Below the pieces are notes generated by a model. That model searched no databases. It saw nothing but the letters and a program-made list of their open reading frames with translations, and was not told the DNA's origin. From Achromobacter pestifer (GTDB taxonomy: Bacteria > Pseudomonadota > Gammaproteobacteria > Burkholderiales > Burkholderiaceae_B), in NCBI RefSeq assembly GCF_902859625.1, contig NZ_CADIJX010000005.1, positions 372,001-436,000 on the forward strand: 64,000 nt of DNA. The letters are read 5' to 3'. The stretch's first letter is position 1; every line of letters begins with the position of its first letter. The position numbers and the translations under genes were made by a program. This document shows positions 61,733 through 64,000 of this stretch, in pieces.

Positions 61733-61748
61733 AAATTGGCGCCAATTT
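61733..61748. promoter_or_regulatory. TTGGCGCCAA palindrome, site 3
   Basis: AAATTGGCGCCAATTT, a perfect 16-bp palindrome 71 bases before the hydrolase gene. On the minus strand TTGTTG (61773-61768), a 17-base spacer and TAAAAT (61750-61745) form a good promoter whose -10 the palindrome overlaps, as for a repressor site. Confidence 0.75.
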
Positions 61749-61845
61749 TAGGCATAGCCCTTTCCATCAACAAGGCAGGGGATTCCCTAGGCCGGCACGC
61801 CCGGCCGTTGTTTCGCCACCACCCCGGCCAGCCCATGGCTCATAT

Positions 61846-61864
61846 ACAATTGGGAATCATTATC
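61846..61864. promoter_or_regulatory. Fur-box-like site before second FecI
   Basis: ACAATTGGGAATCATTATC matches the Fur consensus at 13 of 19 positions, with a perfect AATCATTATC right half. It ends eight bases before the first possible ATG of the sigma gene. Confidence 0.7.
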
Positions 61865-61871
61865 AATATAT

Positions 61872-62408
61872 ATGCGTACGGGCAGGACCCGGCGTGTTGG
61901 GGATCCTGCCGTGGATGTCGTCCAGACACTCTATGCCGGCCATCACGGATGGCTCAGAAACTGGCTGAACAAGCGCCTGGGCAATACGTCCGATGCTGCC
62001 GACCTGGCGCAGGACACGTTCACGCGCATTCTTGAGGCACGCCGCAAACCTGGTGCAGAAGCGCTTCGGCTGCAAGAGCCACGCGCCTATCTGACCACCG
62101 TCGCCAAGCATGTGTTGTGCAACTTCCACCGTCGGCAATCGCTGGAACGCGCCTGGTTGGACGCCCTGGCGCAGATGCCCGAGCGCACCTCGCCCTCGCC
62201 CGAACAGCGGCTGCTGATCCTGGAAACGCTGCACCAGATCGACGCCATGTTGGATGGACTACCCGCCAAAGCGCGGGCCGCCTTTCTGATGGCCCAGCTG
62301 GATGGCATGACCTACTTGCAGATCGCCAACGCCCTGTCCGTCACCGACCGCACGGTGCGCCGCTACATGGCACAGGCTTTTGAACAATGCCTGATGCTGG
62401 CCGCCTGA
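61872..62408 (+). CDS. ECF RNA polymerase sigma factor, FecI-like (second cassette)
   Basis: 178 residues from the ATG at 61872. Region 2: HHGWLRNWLNKRLGNTSDAA and DLAQDTFTRIL; region 4: LDGMTYLQIANALSVTDRTV. This matches FecI more closely than the first cassette's sigma factor. The Fur-like site ends just before this ATG, so the real start may be the GTG at 61911, giving 165 residues, a usual FecI length. It overlaps by one base the FecR start (TGATG). Confidence 0.86.
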   Translation: MRTGRTRRVGDPAVDVVQTLYAGHHGWLRNWLNKRLGNTSDAADLAQDTFTRILEARRKPGAEALRLQEPRAYLTTVAKHVLCNFHRRQSLERAWLDALAQMPERTSPSPEQRLLILETLHQIDAMLDGLPAKARAAFLMAQLDGMTYLQIANALSVTDRTVRRYMAQAFEQCLMLAA

Positions 62409-63391
62409 TGGGTAGCATGCGCGAAGCTCCGCTGGACCGCATGGCGTTGCGCCAGGCCGCACAATGGTTGATGCGCCTGCACGCCGGCGCCGAACCCGCT
62501 CCAGAAGCCTTCCAGGAATGGGAACGCTGGCGCGCGCAAAGCCCGGACAACGAGCGCGCCTGGCAACGCGCGCAGCAATTCAACACCCAGTTCAGCACGC
62601 TGCCGCCCGATCTGGCGCGCGCCGCGCTCAACCGCAAGATGCCCCGGCGCAAGGCACTGGCAACGTTGGGCGGCATGGCGGTGGGCCTGCCGGCCGCCTG
62701 GGCCGCCTGGCGCATGGCGCCCTGGTCCAGCTGGGCGGCCGAATACCGCACCGCGACCGGCGTGCGCCGTGAAATCCGGCTGGCCGACGGCAGCACCGTG
62801 CAGATGAACACCGCCAGCGCCATGGACGTTGCCTTTGACGCCACGATCCGTCGCGTGATCCTCCGGTCTGGCGAAATCCTGGTGCGTACCGCCACCGACC
62901 CTGCGCACCCGGCCATGGCGCGGCCGTTCCTGGTATCGACCGAATCCGGCGCGATCCGCACGCAGGACGCGCGTTTCACCGTTCGGCAGAGCGGGCCGGA
63001 CTGCCGCGTCTCGGTGCTCGACGGCGCGGTGGAGATCGCTTCCGGCAACACTCCCAGCCAACGCCTGCGCGTGACCGCGGGCCAGTGCATCCGGTTCGAC
63101 AAGACCGGCGCCGACCCCGTGCAAGCCCTGCCTGCGGGTGCGGGTGAATGGGCGCGCGGCGTCCTGGTGGCCGACAACATGCGGCTGGCGGACTTCCTGG
63201 ATGAACTCGCCCGCTACCGTCCCGGCATCGTGCGCTGCGACCCTGCCGTGGCCGATCTGCGCCTGTCCGGCGGGTTCCAGTTGCAAGACACCGACCGCAT
63301 CTTGTCCCTGCTGCCCATCACCCTGCCCGTGCGCGTGACGACCCGAACCCGATACTGGGTCACGGTAGAGGCAAAGAGCGCATCGGCCTGA
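62408..63391 (+). CDS. FecR-family sigma regulator (second cassette)
   Basis: 327 residues from the ATG at 62408, coupled to the sigma gene as TGATG. N-terminal sigma-contact part (LRQAAQWLMRLHAGAEPAPE, WERWRAQSPDNERAWQRA), one membrane segment (TLGGMAVGLPAAWAAWRMAP), then a periplasmic FecR domain (REIRLADGSTVQMNTASAMD). It passes the signal from the TonB receptor that follows. Confidence 0.87.
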   Translation: MGSMREAPLDRMALRQAAQWLMRLHAGAEPAPEAFQEWERWRAQSPDNERAWQRAQQFNTQFSTLPPDLARAALNRKMPRRKALATLGGMAVGLPAAWAAWRMAPWSSWAAEYRTATGVRREIRLADGSTVQMNTASAMDVAFDATIRRVILRSGEILVRTATDPAHPAMARPFLVSTESGAIRTQDARFTVRQSGPDCRVSVLDGAVEIASGNTPSQRLRVTAGQCIRFDKTGADPVQALPAGAGEWARGVLVADNMRLADFLDELARYRPGIVRCDPAVADLRLSGGFQLQDTDRILSLLPITLPVRVTTRTRYWVTVEAKSASA

Positions 63392-63499
63392 ATCGCCGCG
63401 TCGTTACAACTTCACCCGTCTTTGCATGTCCGCTTTTCTCCGTTCGCGTGTCAACAACCCCAGCAACACCACAACACGCCCTTCCTCGGAGAACCCCAT

Positions 63500-64000
63500 G
63501 GCGCATCGCCGTCCTGGCTCACGGCCAGCTTTGACCCGCACGTCCGCTTCCCTCTCGCCGGCCAAGCGCCTGCCTCACGCCGTCCGGGGCGCGCTGCTGG
63601 CGCTGGCCTTGACCGGCGCCGCAGGCACGCTGCACGCCCAATCGGCCCCCGCCGCGCAAGGCGTGCGCAGCTATGCGATTCCAGCGGGTCCGCTGGGGCC
63701 GGCGCTGTCGCGCTATGCAGGGGAGTCCGGCATCAACCTGGCGATTGATCCTGCGCTGGTGGCGGGCCGAAGCACGCAAGGACTATCGGGTGAATATGGC
63801 GCACGCGCGGGCTTGGACCGCTTGTTGAAGGACTCCGGCCTGGCCGGCCACCCCTCGGGCACGGACGGCTATGTGCTGCGTCCGGTCGTCGCCGCCGACG
63901 CCACCACCTTGTCCGAAGTCAAAGTCAGCGCCGACGCGCTACGCGACGGCAAGACGGAAGACACGCAGTCCTACACCGGATCGACCAGCGCCACGAAACT
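63500..64000 (+). CDS. TonB-dependent receptor with signalling domain (5' part only)
   Basis: The first 167 residues of a FecA/FhuE-like receptor that runs off the right edge. GGAGA is six bases before the ATG. Signal peptide about residues 26-47 (GALLALALTGAAGTLHA), then an STN domain (RSYAIPAGPLGPALSRYAGE; GARAGLDRLLKDSGLAGH), then the start of the TonB box region (TLSEVKVSADALRDGKTEDT). It completes the second sigma/anti-sigma/receptor set. Confidence 0.88.

Noticed and set aside
1..64000. Prophage, integrative element or insertion sequence
   Set aside because: No integrase, transposase, phage structural gene, tRNA attachment site or paired direct repeats were recognised; gene content is chromosomal metabolism, transport and regulation.

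Overview
The window looks like chromosomal DNA of a high-GC betaproteobacterium of the family Alcaligenaceae, most likely Achromobacter. Three things point there: a complex I (nuo) operon beside a Bordetella/Achromobacter-type general porin; two Bug-type periplasmic binding proteins, a family hugely expanded in Bordetella and Achromobacter; and a TetR/RND locus that matches AxyZ-AxyXY-OprZ, including valine at regulator position 29. I see no rRNA, tRNA, CRISPR array, prophage or insertion sequence.

Layout. 0-7.4 kb: minus-strand nuoA-B-C-D-E-F-G and the start of nuoH, tightly packed. 7.6-8.9 kb: a porin with a three-hairpin 3' tail. 9.2-10.8 kb: TetR, thioesterase and a truncated dehydrogenase, coupled by 4-base overlaps. 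10.8-13.3 kb: a three-gene operon of diacylglycerol-kinase-like, metallophosphoesterase and PAP2 phosphatase proteins. 13.4-16.7 kb: a gamma-glutamyltransferase and a peptide-type binding protein. 16.9-40.1 kb: an efflux region with three complete RND pumps (axyXY-oprZ, a MexI/MexW-like system, and a TriC/CzcA-like system), their regulators, an SufR-like Fe-S regulator, a BCCT (BetT-like) carrier and a VOC protein. 40.2-43.9 kb: IclR, a Tat-exported Bug receptor and two coupled deacetylase-fold proteins. 44-46.8 kb: a C45-family N-acyltransferase/amidohydrolase and an oligopeptide binding protein. 47.3-50.5 kb: GntR, ureidoglycolate lyase, PuuE-type allantoinase and a Bug receptor, a ureide catabolism cluster. 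50.5-54.8 kb and 61.8-64 kb: two FecI-FecR-TonB receptor iron-uptake cassettes, each behind a Fur-box-like sequence. 54.9-61.7 kb: binding protein, GntR, fused ABC ATPase, two permeases and an alpha/beta hydrolase.

How they fit together. The most interesting signal is the palindrome TTGGCGCCAA, which lies in front of three transcription units: the C45 enzyme plus binding protein at 44 kb, the paralogous binding protein at 56 kb, and the hydrolase-permease-ATPase operon at 61.7 kb. The two binding proteins are clear paralogues, but only one permease/ATPase set is present. I infer one regulon, probably under the GntR protein at 56.6-57.2 kb, in which two receptors with different hydrolases share one ABC importer. 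Other findings are a terminator-like hairpin in the axyZ leader overlapped by a short reading frame, an apparently inactive deacetylase coupled to an active-looking one, a perfect 24-bp operator-like palindrome before the MexI-like pump, and a 153-bp element bounded by 25-bp inverted repeats.
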